This document shows positions 47,005 to 58,289 of a stretch of DNA of 64,000 nt, piece by piece (the first letter of the stretch is position 1; every line of letters starts with the position of its first letter). The position numbers and the translations under genes are program-made. Source of the DNA: Castor canadensis (Eukaryota; Chordata; Mammalia; Rodentia; Castoridae); NCBI RefSeq assembly GCF_047511655.1, contig NC_133398.1, forward strand, positions 50,845,638 to 50,909,637, read 5' to 3'. Below the pieces are notes generated by a model. It was not told the origin of the DNA. It worked only from the letters and a program-made list of their open reading frames with translations, and searched no databases.

Positions 47005-50000
47005 CTAATGTCCACATATGAGGGAGAACATACGATTTTTGGTCTTTTGAGCCAGGCTAACCTCACTCAGAATGATGTTCTCCAATTCCATCCATTTACC
47101 AGCGAATGATAACATTTCGTTCTTCTTCATGGCTGCATAAAATTCCATTGTGTATAGATACCACATTTTCTTAATCCATTCGTCAGTGCTGGGACATCTT
47201 GGCTGTTTCCATAACTTGGCTATTGTGAATAGTGCCGCAATAAACATGGATGAGCAGGTGCCTCTGGAGTAACAGTCTTTTGGGTATATCCCCAAGAGTG
47301 GTATTGCTGGATCAAATGGTAGATCGATGTCCATCTTTTTAAGTAGCCTCCAAATTTTTTTCCAGAGTGGTTGTACTAGTCTACATTCCCACCAACAGTG
47401 TAAAAGGGTTCCTTTTTCCCCGCATCCTCGCCAACACCTGTTGTTGGTGGTGTTGCTGATGATGGCTATTCTAACAGGGGTGAGGTGGAATCTTAGTGTG
47501 GTTTTAATTTGCATTTCCTTTATTGCTAGAGATGGTGAGCATTTTTTCATGTGTTTTCTGGCCATTTGAATTTCTTCTTTTGAGAAAGTTCTGTTTAGTT
47601 CACATGCCCATTTCTTTATTGGTTCATTAGTTTTGGGAGAATTTAGTTTTTTAAGTTCCCTGTATATTCTGGTTATCAGTCCTTTGTCTGATGTATAATT
47701 GGCAAATATTTTCTCCCACTCTGTGGGTGTTCTCTTCAGTTTAGAGACCATTTCTTTTGATGAACAGCAGCTTTTTAGTTTTATGAGGTCCCATTTATCT
47801 ATGCTATCTCTTAGTTGCTGTGCTGCTGGGGTTTCATTGAGAAAGTTTTTACCTATACCTACTAACTCCAGAGTATTTCCTACTCTTTCTTGTATCAACT
47901 TAAGAGTTTGGGGTCTGATATTAAGATCCTTGATCCATTTTGAGTTAATCTTGGTATAGGGTGATATACATGGATCTAGTTTCAGTTTTTTGCAGACTGC
48001 TAACCAGTTTTCCCAGCAGTTTTTGTTGAAGAGGCTGCTATTTCTCCATCGTATATTTTTAGCTCCTTTGTCAAAGATAAGTTGCTCATAGTTGTGTGGC
48101 TTCATATCTGGGTCCTCTATTCTGTTCCACTGGTCTTCATGTCTGTTTTTGTGCCAGTACCATGCTGTTTTTATTGTTATTGCTTTGTAATATAGTTTGA
48201 AGTCAGGTATTGTGATACCTCCTGCATTGTTCTTTTGACTGAGTATTGCCTTGGCTATTTGTGGCCTCTTGTGTTTCCATATAAATTTAACGGATTTTTC
48301 AATCTCTTTAATGAATGTCATTGGAATTTTGATGGGAATTGCATTAAACATGTAGATTACTTTTGGGAGTATAGACATTTTTACTGTGTTGATTCTACCA
48401 ATCCATGAGCATGGGAGATCTCTCCACTTTCTATAGTCTTCCTCAATCTCTTTCTTCAGAAGTGTATAGTTTTCCTTGTAGAGGTCTTTCACATCTTTTG
48501 TTAGGTTTACACCTAGGTATTTGATTTTTTTTGAGGCTATTGTAAATGGAATTGTTTTCATACATTCTTTTTCCGTTTGCTCATTGTTAGTGTATAGAAA
48601 TGCTAATGATTTTTCTATGTTGATTTTATATCCTGCTACTTTGCTATAGCTATTGATGATGTCTAGAAGCTTCTGAGTAGAGTTTTTTGGGTCTTTAAGG
48701 TATAGGATCATGTCGTCTGCAAATAGGGATATTTTGACAGTTTCTTTACCTATTTGTATTCCTTTTATTCCTTCTTCTTGCCTAATTGCTCTGGCTAGGA
48801 ATTCCAGTACTATGTTGAATAGGAGTGGAGATAGTGGGCATCCTTGTCTGGTTCCTGATTTTAGAGGGAACGGTTTTAATTTTTCTCCGTTAAGTATAAT
48901 GCTGGCTGTAGGTTTGTCATATATAGCTTTTATAATGTTGAGGAACTTTCCTTCTATTCCTAGTTTTCTTAGAGCTTTTATCATGAAATGATGTTGGATC
49001 TTATCAAAGGCTTTTTCTGCGTCTATTGAGATGATCAAGTGGTTTTTGTCTTTGCTTCTGTTAATGTGGTTTATTACGTTTATTGATTTTTGTATGTTGA
49101 ACCACCCCTGCATCCCTGGGATGAAGCCTACCTGGTCGTGGTGGATAATCTTTTTGATGTGTTGCTGAATTCGGTTTGCCATTATTTTGTTGAGGATTTT
49201 TGCATCAATGTTCATTAAGGAGATTGGCCTATAGTTCTCCTTTTTGGAGGTGTCTTTGCCTGGTTTTGGGATAAGTGTAATACTGGCTTCATAAAATGTG
49301 TTTGGCAGTTTTCCTTCCCTTTCTATTTCATGGAACAGTTTAAGGAGGGTTGGTATCAGTTCTTCTTTAAAGGTCTGATAGAATTCAGCAGAGAATCCAT
49401 CAGGTCCTGGACTTTTCTTTTTGGGGAGACTCTTGATTGCTGCTTCAATTTCATTTTGTGTTATAGGTCTATTCAGGTGATTAATTTCCGCTTGGTTCAG
49501 TTTTGGATGATCATATGTATCTAGAAATCTGTCCATTTCTTTTAGATTTTCAAATTTATTTGAATATAGGTTCTCAAAGTAGTCTCTGATGATTTCCTGG
49601 ATTTCCATGGTGTTTGTTGTTATCTCCCCTTTTGCATTCCTGATTCTACTAATTTGGGTTTTTTCTCTCCTCATTTTAGTCAGGTTTGCCAGGGGTCTAT
49701 CGATCTTGTTTATTTTTTCAAAGAACCAACTTTTTGTTTCATTAATTCTTTGTATGGTTTTTTTGGTTTCTATTTCGTTGATTTCAGCTCTTATTTTTAT
49801 TATTTCTCTCCTTCTATTTGTTTTGGGATTTGCTTGTTCTTGTTTTTCTAGGAGTTTGAGATGTATCATTAGGTCATTGATTTGGGATCTTTCAATCTTT
49901 TTAATATATGCACTCATGGCTATAAACTTTCCTCTCAAGACTGCCTTAGCTGTGTCCCATAGGTTCCGGTAGGTTGTGTTTTCATTTTCATTGACTTCTA

Positions 50001-50820
50001 GGAACTTTTTAATTTCCTCTTTTATTGCATCGATGATCCATTCTTCATTAAGTAATGAGTTATTTAGTTTCCAGCTGTTTGCATGTTTTTTGTCTTTACT
50101 TTTGTTGTTGAGTTCTACTTTTACTGCATTGTGGTCAGATAGTATGCACGGTATTATTTCTATTTTCTTATATTTGCTGAGGCTTGCTTTGTGCCCTAGG
50201 ATATGATCTATTTTGGAGAAGGTTCCATGGGCTGCTGAGAAGAATGTATATTGTGTAGAGGTTGGATGAAATGTTCTATAGACATCTACTAGGTCCACTT
50301 GATCTATTGCATATTTTAGATCTTGGATTTCTTTATTGAGTTTTTGTTTGGATGACCTATCTATTGATGATAATGGAGTGTTAAAGTCTCCCACAACCAC
50401 TGTGTTGGCGTTTATATATGCTTTTAGGTCTTTTAGGGTATGTTTGATGAAATTGGGTGCGTTGACATTGGGTGTGTACAGATTGATGATTATTATTTCC
50501 TTTTGGTCTATTTCCCCTTTTATTAGTATGGAATGTCCTTCTTTATCTCATTTGATCAATGTAGGTTTGAAGTCTACTTTGTCAGAGATAAGTATTGCTA
50601 TTCCTGCTTGTTTTCGGGGGCCATTAGCTTGGTAAATCTTCTTCCAGCCTTTCATCCTAAGCATATGCTTATTTCTGTCGGTGAGATGAGTCTCCTGTAA
50701 GCAACAAATTGTTGGATCTTCTTTTTTAATCCATTTTGTCAAACGGTGTCTTTTGATGGGTGAATTAAGTCCATTGACATTAAGTGTTAGTACTGATAGG
50801 TATGTGGTGATTCCTGCCAT
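47005..50820 (-). CDS. ORF2: L1 ORF2 (endonuclease and reverse transcriptase), copy B, one in-frame TGA
   Basis: A single frame of 1272 codons, from [20 protein letters not shown] to the terminal stop, interrupted only by TGA at 50548-50550 (codon 91). Endonuclease: [39 protein letters not shown]. Reverse transcriptase: [67 protein letters not shown] and an intact FADDMILYL. The C-terminus has [18 protein letters not shown]. The product nicks target DNA and copies L1 RNA at the nick (target-primed reverse transcription). Starts 50 nt after ORF1. Whether the TGA is a lesion or a subfamily feature is open, since copies A and C have it too. Confidence 0.92.
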
Positions 50821-50870
50821 TTAGTTATCTTAGTTGTTTGAAGGTTTGATTGTGTGTACCTAACTTGATG

Positions 50871-52073
50871 TTACTCTCTACTGTCTTGCTTTTTCTTATC
50901 CTGTGGTTTGGTGCTGCCTGCCTTTTCATGGTTGAGTTGGGTGTCACTTTCTGTGTGCAGGATCCCTTGCAGAATCTTTTGTAATGGTGGCTTTGTGGTC
51001 ACATATTGTTTTAGTTTCTGCTTATCATGGAAGACTTTTATTGCTCCATCTATTTTGAATGATAGCTTTGCTGGGTAGAGTATCCTGGGGTTGAAGTTAT
51101 TTTCATTCAGTGCCCGGAAGATCTCACCCCACGCTCTTCTTGCTTTTAATGTTTCTGTTGAGAAGTCTGCTGTGATTTTGATGGGTTTACCTTTGTATGT
51201 TACTTGTTTTTTCTCTCTTGCAGCCTTCAATATTCTTTCCTTAGTTTCTGAACTTGTTGTTTTAATGATGATATGTCGTGGAGTAGTTCTATTTTGATCT
51301 GGTCTGTTTGGTGTCCTGGAGGCCTCTTGCATTTGTATGGGAATATCTTTCTCTAGATTTGGGAAATTTTCCATTATTATTTTGTTGAATATATTACGCA
51401 TTCCCTTCGCTTGCACCTCTTCTCCTTCTTCGATGCCCATGATTCTCAAGTTTGGTCTTTTGATGGAGTCGGTGAGTTCTTGCATTTTCTTTTCACAGGT
51501 CTTGAGTTGTTTAATTAATAGTTCTTCGGTTTTTCCTTTAATTACCATTTCATCTTCAAGTTCTGAGATTCTGTCTTCTGTTTGTTCTATTCTGCTGGAT
51601 TGGCTTTCCGTTTTGTTTTGCAGTTCTGTTTCATTCTTTTTTCTGAGGTTTTCCATATCCTGGCTGTTTTCTTCTTTATTGTTGTCTATTTTTGTCCTGA
51701 GTTCATTTATCCATTTATTCATTGTGTTCTCTCTTTCACTTTGGTGTTTATACAGTGCTTCTATGGTTTCCTTTATTTCTTCTTTTGCTTTTTCAAATTC
51801 TCTATTTTTATTGTCTTGGAATTTCTTGAGTGTCTCCTGTACATTTTGGTTGACCCTATCCAGTATCATCTCTATAAAATTCTCATTGAGTACTTGTAGT
51901 ATGTCTTCTTTTAAATTATTCTTGTAGGCTTCATTGGGTCCTTTGGCATAGTTTATCTTCATTTTGTTGGAGTCTGGCTCTGAGTTTCTGTTCTCTTCAT
52001 TCCCCTCTGGTTCCTGTACTAATTTTTTGCTGTGGGGAAACTGGTTTCCTTGTTTTTTCTGTCTTCCTGTCAT
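50871..52073 (-). CDS. ORF1: L1 ORF1 protein, copy B, intact
   Basis: 400 codons starting MTGRQKKQGNQFPHSKK. It has a basic N-terminus, a long Glu/Lys-rich coiled coil (about residues 50-210), the RRM-like core RPNLRIMGIEEGEEVQAKG and a C-terminal domain ending in KPQDKKKQDSRE. ORF1p is the RNA-binding, nucleic-acid chaperone partner of ORF2p. The frame stays open upstream to 52253 but without an ATG, so the ATG at 52073, shared by position with copies A and C, is chosen. Confidence 0.93.
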   Translation of the reverse strand: MTGRQKKQGNQFPHSKKLVQEPEGNEENRNSEPDSNKMKINYAKGPNEAYKNNLKEDILQVLNENFIEMILDRVNQNVQETLKKFQDNKNREFEKAKEEIKETIEALYKHQSERENTMNKWINELRTKIDNNKEENSQDMENLRKKNETELQNKTESQSSRIEQTEDRISELEDEMVIKGKTEELLIKQLKTCEKKMQELTDSIKRPNLRIMGIEEGEEVQAKGMRNIFNKIIMENFPNLEKDIPIQMQEASRTPNRPDQNRTTPRHIIIKTTSSETKERILKAAREKKQVTYKGKPIKITADFSTETLKARRAWGEIFRALNENNFNPRILYPAKLSFKIDGAIKVFHDKQKLKQYVTTKPPLQKILQGILHTESDTQLNHEKAGSTKPQDKKKQDSRE

Positions 52074-52304
52074 TGTCCTTGGTGTTGTTACTGTCCCTGT
52101 ACTGTGTGTAATTAAATATTTTCTAGCTTGTAATAATAACAATGGTAATATTGAGAACGGAAGAGTGAGCTGAGATGGAAAGCAAGAAGTTAAAGAAAAG
52201 GGGAAAACAAATATACAGACAAGAGGGAGAAAGCAGAACAAGGTATCAGACAAGAGAGTTTCAAAGGTATAAACAGGGAGTGTTAGTGTACTAATCGACA
52301 GTAA

Positions 52305-52306
52305 GC
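52305..52306 (-). other. Exon-exon junction in L1 copy B 5' UTR
   Basis: The sense strand reads GCGGACCAG|CTTACTGTC. Left of the bar equals copy A up to its donor (AG|GTGAGC); right of it equals copy A from its acceptor (TTCAG|CTTAC). A 3-base identity (CAG) at both edges allows a shift of up to three bases, but the GT-AG placement is exact. Confidence 0.85.
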
Positions 52307-52546
52307 TGGTCCGCGTCTTCCCAAGCCGTATGGGCGCTGGCCACTGGCGGCCCGGGGGCCTCCTCGGTTCTCCGTTTAACGTGAAGTGGAGATTCTCTGC
52401 GCCGGCTGGAGATGTGGAGGAGTCAAAGTTATGGCTTTTCTCGGTGATTATGCCTGTAAAGTGTGTCTCCAGCGTCTCTCCAAGATTTCACTGTAGGAGG
52501 CTCGCTTTCTGCTTCCTACCTCTAGCCGCCATCTTGGAATTCCTCC

Positions 52547-52561
52547 TCAAATTGAATTTTT
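52547..52561. repeat. Target-site duplication, right copy (L1 copy B)
   Basis: TCAAATTGAATTTTT, identical to 46501-46515. It continues into tataggaaagattctt, which matches the unit 2 spacer (tataggaaaaattctt, about 38330). Confidence 0.93.
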
Positions 52562-55500
52562 ATAGGAAAGATTCTTCAAGGTATTATTTATTAAAGACAC
52601 TTGCCAGTGCAATTGATGCTAGTTTCTGTAACACATAAACAAAATTTTTTTTCATCAATTAGATCATAATACAAATTTATCTTTCCTTTATAAAGAGGCT
52701 CAGTGTAGGAATTTCAGATCAGATGACTGCTTGGTTGGGTGTCCTCAGTGGAGGCCAACAATGCTTCAAGCTCCTGAGGACCACCTATTTTGGGGGTTTG
52801 CCATGTTCAACATATAACTGCAAATCTGACTGTGATGCATGAGCACATTCTACTTCTACCAAAGCTGTGAAAATGTGATAAATCACATAGAATTGAATTT
52901 AGGTACCATGAAGATATAGGACAAGAGTCACTTCCACCATATTAAATTTATCTGAATTTATTCTCATATAATATCCAGGTGCAAAACAGTGGGAAAGGAT
53001 TTCCATATGAGTGTCTTATGTAGAGAGATGGCAAAATTTTTAATGAGAACACTCTCCATTTTTACACTATTTGCATTAATACTATCTTAGAAGGAAAAAT
53101 TGCCTTTTGTGCATCCCACACTTATTTTAAAAATCCTAGGCCAAAGTCTTGTTCCATGATTTAAACTAAGGGATGATGTCCTTCATTAATGTTCACAGAA
53201 TCATTGACTCTTTGAAAGAAGCACTTAAGTTGGTTCCCAAGACATAGGATGAAGTTCAAAACAGCCAAGAGTATAGGGAAGACAGACTTGAAACACGTGC
53301 CAGTGTTCAAATTGTGTCTTTATTACCTGATGAGGGGTAGAGTATGATCAGGTAACTCCTTACTGGACCTTGAGGATCATCACAACATAGAGAGTGAGTA
53401 TTCCAATGATAACCAGACCCTTCTTTCTCATGCTCATATCTGAGACAATAAAAATAGAAACTTTGAAAAATCAAATAGCTAGTCTTTTTTTAAATACTCT
53501 GCACAATCTTCAATTACAAGTTTAGGGAAGAATGATGAGGATGTAAGTATATTTAGGTCATCATCATCTAAAATATATTCTGTATGTATTGAAGTTACTT
53601 TTGCTATCATTATTAAAATGATGACTCTAGAAATATTGACTGGGTTCTTAAAATGATAGGATCTGGGCTAAAATGCTTAGGAAACAATGGTGGATACGAT
53701 GTTTTATCTGCTCAAATATATTTTGCAAATTCCTGGAGAAGTATTCTAAAGAGAAAATAAGTCAGGTCATGAAAGGCTTTATCTTTGGTGGTTAGAGGTG
53801 TGACTACAGCCATATACAACAAAGAATACAAACCATTGCAGGCTAAAACATTGGACCAAGGACTATTAACAAGTATGCACAAAGAGTTTTATAAACACAT
53901 TCAAGGTTACAAATGTACATACTGATAAAGACAAATCCCATAAGATATTAGATGAGTAAAACAGTGAATTTAGTGATTATGTAACATATGTGGCATAAGC
54001 AATGGGGTTTTTAGTGAAGAAGAGGACAAGGAGTTGAAGAGGAAGACTGTCATTACTTAGGACACTGCTGGAAACAACTGATCAGCCTTGAATCATCTCT
54101 GTTTCTTATGGCCAGAAATATCCTGGAGAGTATGGAAGAGCTGAGGATTTTGAGTAAGATTCTGTAGGTGCCAACTGTGGCCCCACAGTTCATTAGCTCT
54201 GAGTGCTTTCATTTCTCTTTTTAAATGGTCATAGTAGTAGGCCTCCTGTCCTTTACTGACTGATGTTCTCAGTGATTCAGTGTGGCTGGGCACATGATAG
54301 GGGTGCAAGAGATATTAAAAAATGTAGTGATCTTCACAGGGTAAAATGAGAATTGATTGGATAAGTGCCAAGAACACTGACTGATGATAAAGACTCTAAA
54401 ACTTAAATTCATTCTTGTTAGGAATACTATATTTTTATTTAACTCTGTTTAACTCTAACGTATCCTTTGAAATTATCATTTTCTTTACTTCTTGTCAGAC
54501 ATGGCAAGAAGAATATTACTTCTGAATTAATTTATGCACCAGCTGAGAAGTTGTTACAATTAACACTTGTACATTATCCAGAGCAAATATATACCCTCAC
54601 AAATTTGCCTTTCTTGTGTATAAACTCATGTTTGGTTGTTGGATCTTCTTTGACTCATTGTGAAGACTGGATTCAGAAAAACTGAAAATAATCCGTGGAC
54701 TCAGGAATGATTACTTTTCATTGAGACCATGTCTCTTTGTTATCTTTCTCTACATTCCTTCAGCCATATTACCTTTATATCATCATTTAACCTTCATCTT
54801 GCTGATTTGAATGTATCCAATTTATATTACATCACTAATTTTCCCAGTGGAATATTGCTTTGTTTCTTTCATTTTTCATGACACTTAGGCATATTTTTTA
54901 TTCCTTTCATTTCTAGTTACTGGGATGCAAAATGTGACTTTTTTTTTGCAGAACTTCAGCTTGAACTCAGGGCCCACACCTTGAGCCACTCCACCATCAC
55001 TTCTTGTTTTATGTTGCATATTTTTGAAAGAGGGTCTCATGAACTATTTGCCTAAGCTGGCTTTGAACCACCATCCTCCTTATCTCTTCCTCCTGCGTAG
55101 CCTGGATTATAGGTATGAGCCACCAGCACCCAGAAACAATTTTTGTTTCCTAAGAAAAAGGAAATGAGAAAGAAGGATATCTACTATATTGTATTCTATA
55201 CAGGACAATTGTACCATCCATTTGTTTCAGTATATTTATACCACATTGTTGACATTAGGACAAAAAGTTTTCTTTTATTTAATAAGAATTAACTATACTT
55301 AAAATCACTAAGGATTTTTTGGAAAATGAATTCTGATGCAATTTTTTTTAAAAAATCAAAGTGATGTTTTACCAATCTTGTGTTCTCATTGGGTGTGATA
55401 TAGCTCAGTTGTAGGAAAAAAAGTAGTTGGTAAGAGAGAAAAACATCTCATATGTCTCAATGGTTTTTGCCTCTGCAAAACTCGACTATAACAACAGTTT

Positions 55501-56530
55501 ATTCCTTAGCATTTACATTCATTTCTTGGGTTTCCCTGAGTATCCCTGAGTATCATTGATACTGAATTCATGAAAGACACACAAATTGTATACAAGATCA
55601 GTGCTACAAACCTTAAAAAATAGATGACAGCAATTGGGGGACATTCTCTCCATGACATGCTTGATCTCTAACTGTAGGAATATTCAACTCTTATTTGCTA
55701 TCTTGGGTGTGTTCTTGATCTTAAGTGCTTCAGAATGTTCCTGCTATGGGAACTGAAGACAAATTGAGTGCATTATTTATTTAATTATACCAGGGTTTTT
55801 CAACACATCAGTAAATATGTCAACTTCTAAAACAAAGATAAGTTAACTATGAAGACTATTTAGCAGCTAGTGAAGGTAAAAATACTTTCTTGCATGAAAC
55901 AAAATTAAAAGTTACTTATAATAAAAATAAATGTTAAGAAAATAAGAGATGGCATAAACCATGTATATACATAAGAATAAATGAATAAACAATTTTAAAA
56001 AATTTTCAAAAAAAAAATATTTTTAAAGAAAATAATTTATATTTTCAATTATTTTAGCACTATTGAAAGATACTTAAAGATTTGCTTAAAGTGGCATTTT
56101 ACATTTTAAAAATTTATATACTGGAATATGCAATGTGATTCATTACAATTATGTAACTATATTTAGTCAATAAATAATTTATAAGAAAATAAATCCTAAT
56201 TTATAAGTAAATAAAAAAAACAAAAGTACTTTTGTAAACTCAAATTGAATATATGGCATCTAAATTTAATTTTCAGCTTAGAATTTTTAGTCATTACTAA
56301 CCCTAAACTTAATTAAAAACTAAGCTCTTCAATTTCTTTTTAATGTATAAAGTAAAAATATAAGTACAGAACTCCTGTTTATTTCTTTAGATATGTGCTA
56401 TTAAATTTTAATGCAGGGGTCAAATAAGAAAATTACCTAACAAGGTTCTGATGGCATGCGGAGGGAGGGCAATGATAAAAGCAAAATGGTTGAAATCTCA
56501 CCCCAAACCTAATTAATGAAAGCACAAAGG
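52562..56530. repeat. Unit 3 spacer with extra 1.5 kb
   Basis: Collinear with the unit 2 spacer except for about 53340-54840, which unit 2 lacks. That extra piece contains short minus-strand frames (71 codons at 54093-54308; 25 codons at 53360-53437 encoding RKKGLVIIGILTLYVVMILK, a membrane-like segment) and a minus-strand AATAAA at 53319-53324. No gene was identified. Confidence 0.55.
54940..55132 (-). mobile_element. Composite B1/tRNA SINE
   Basis: The poly-T run is followed by cttgaactcagggcccacac, cttgagccactccaccatca, gagggtctcatgaactattt and gagccaccagcacccag. It interrupts spacer sequence that is continuous in unit 2 (near 39180). Confidence 0.88.
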
Positions 56531-56602
56531 AAAGCAAAAAGAAAAGTGGAAAGTAAGGGCAGGGCATTCAGAAAATAGAACTTCCAAAGTTTCCTATTTA
56601 AG
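56531..56602 (+). promoter_or_regulatory. IFNA pseudogene promoter (unit 3)
   Basis: The virus-response region (aaaagaaaagtggaaagtaa, cagaaaatagaac) and TATTTAAG at 56595-56602, 98 bp before the ATG, are well preserved although the gene is broken. Confidence 0.7.
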
Positions 56603-56692
56603 TCAAATGAGCACATCAGGTCTTCAGAGAACATAGAGACAAAAGTCCAGGGTCACCCACCTCACAGGCCAGCAGCATCTGCAACATCCACA

Positions 56693-57240
56693 ATGGCCTT
56701 GCCCTTTGCTTTACTAATGGCCCTGGTGGTGCTCAGCTGCAGGTCAGAGTGTTCCCTGGATTGTGACTTGCCTCATAAGCATCCTGGATAGCAGGTGGGC
56801 CTTGAAACTCCTGGGACAAATGAGGAGAATCTCTCCTTTCTCCTGCATGAAGGACAGAAATGACTTTGGATTCCCCCAGAAGGAGTTTGATGGAAAATAG
56901 GACCAGAAGGTTCAAGTCAACTCTGTCCTCCATGAGATGACCCAGCAGATCTACAACCTCTTCAGCACAAGGGACTCCTCTGCTGCTTCAGAAAGACATT
57001 TCTGCACAAATTCTGCAGTGGCCTCTCTCTGCAGCTGACAGACCTGGAAACCTGTCTGACACAGGAGGTGGGGGAGGGAGAGCCTCCCCTGATGCATGAG
57101 GATTACACAGTGGCTGTGAGGAAATACTTCCAAATGATAGCTTTTTACCTGAAAGGGAAGAAATACAGCTCTTGTGCCTGGGAAGTTGTCAGACAGAAAT
57201 CATGAGACCCTTCTCTTTATCAGCAAACTTGTAATAAAGA
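56693..57240 (+). pseudogene. IFNA: Interferon alpha pseudogene (unit 3)
   Basis: Starts [20 protein letters not shown], then [10 protein letters not shown] and a TAG at 56789-56791 (codon 33), caused by loss of two bases relative to units 1 and 2 just after CDLPHKH. Further damage: a TAG in place of the N/S-Q codon pair near 56897; a small deletion in the SAAWEK region near 56985; and a one-base loss before the EIMR codons near 57195. Blocks [19 protein letters not shown] and [11 protein letters not shown] remain legible across frames. Recent inactivation is suggested by high similarity to the intact genes and a preserved promoter. Confidence 0.93.
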
Positions 57241-57247
57241 TTAAGGA

Positions 57248-58047
57248 ATGAGGAATGAGACTGGCTTCAACATGGAAATGACTCTCAGCGATTAATACAC
57301 TGTATCTAACTTCTACAATTCTGCATTTCAAAGACTAAATTTATGTGGTAATTATGACATCAATTCAATGAATTTGTCAGATGTTTTCAAGTATATTAAG
57401 CAACTCTTCTTCAACTTTACTTACAGATCTCCACATACATGTGTTTATTTACCTGGTCCAATATTTATTCATTTAACTAGTTGTAATATTTAAATTATTT
57501 TTGACATTATAATAGTATTTGCACTTTTACATTGTGGTTAATATAACAAAATGCATTCTTTATAAATAGTCCATTTATTTTTTTTGCTTTGCTCATTAAA
57601 TTTTTACTACAGAAGCTACTTGTGTTTATTCTTTAAAAAGAAATTCTAAGCCTTATTGCACAACCTTATAAAAAAGTGGAAGGTGGAATTTCTTTATCCA
57701 TCATTATTATATTCAAATTATACAGTAAAACTGACTTTCTCACATATTGGGAATGCAACTTAGTAAAACAGTTCTTACCTAACAGTATTGTGGCCCTTGG
57801 ATGGAAATCCAACACTTAAAAAAATTCTCTAAACCAGGTTGAATGCTGACCTCAGGATATAGAGGCAAACTTAATACAGATTCTTCTTTCTTTTATCTTT
57901 GATTTTCATAGATAAAGAAACCTAAAAACATTAATCCTACTTAGTTAATACCAGCTGTTAACTTGTTCAATGGGAAGAAGGAAAAACCACAAAATTTGTT
58001 CAGAAAAAGACAGACTGTGGCATGTGAGGACTTAAAAATGAAAGCAA
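57248..58047. other. 3' flank of IFNA pseudogene
   Basis: Homologous to the DNA downstream of the unit 2 IFNA gene (taatacactgtatc, tttgtcagatgtttt, ATTTA-rich stretch near 57440-57490) until about 57660. The remainder is unassigned AT-rich DNA up to the L1 copy C 5' end. Confidence 0.55.
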
Positions 58048-58289
58048 GGGGCAGATTCCAAGATGGCAGCTAGAAGGAGGAAGCAGAAAGCGAGCCTCGT
58101 ATAGTGAAATATTGGAGAGATGCTGGAGACACATTTTGCAGGCATAATCACTGAGAAAAGGCATAACTTTGACCCCTCCACATCTCCAGCCAGTGCAGAG
58201 AATCTCCACCTCACGTTAAACGTAGAAACCAGGAGGGCCCCGGGCCACCAGTCGCTGGCACCCAGACAGCTTGGGAAGATGCAAACCAG

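Larger units (their letters stand above)
46516..52546 (-). mobile_element. Young L1, copy B, with spliced 5' UTR
   Basis: An element of about 6.03 kb bracketed by a perfect 15-bp target-site duplication, with a poly-A tail (poly-T on +), a complete ORF1 and an ORF2 open apart from one TGA. The 5' end AATTCCAAGATGGCGGC equals that of copies A and C. CpGs are better preserved than in A and C, so it is the youngest. Between 52305 and 52306 it lacks the 1150-nt block of copy A (1105 nt in copy C) exactly at GT-AG borders. It inserted in the unit 3 spacer; unit 2 has the empty site at about 38310. Confidence 0.97.

Noticed and set aside
52074-52253. 60-codon in-frame N-terminal extension of ORF1 in L1 copy B
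   Set aside because: No ATG in the extension. Copy C has an upstream stop in the same frame and copy A is out of frame, so the ATG at 52073 is the start.
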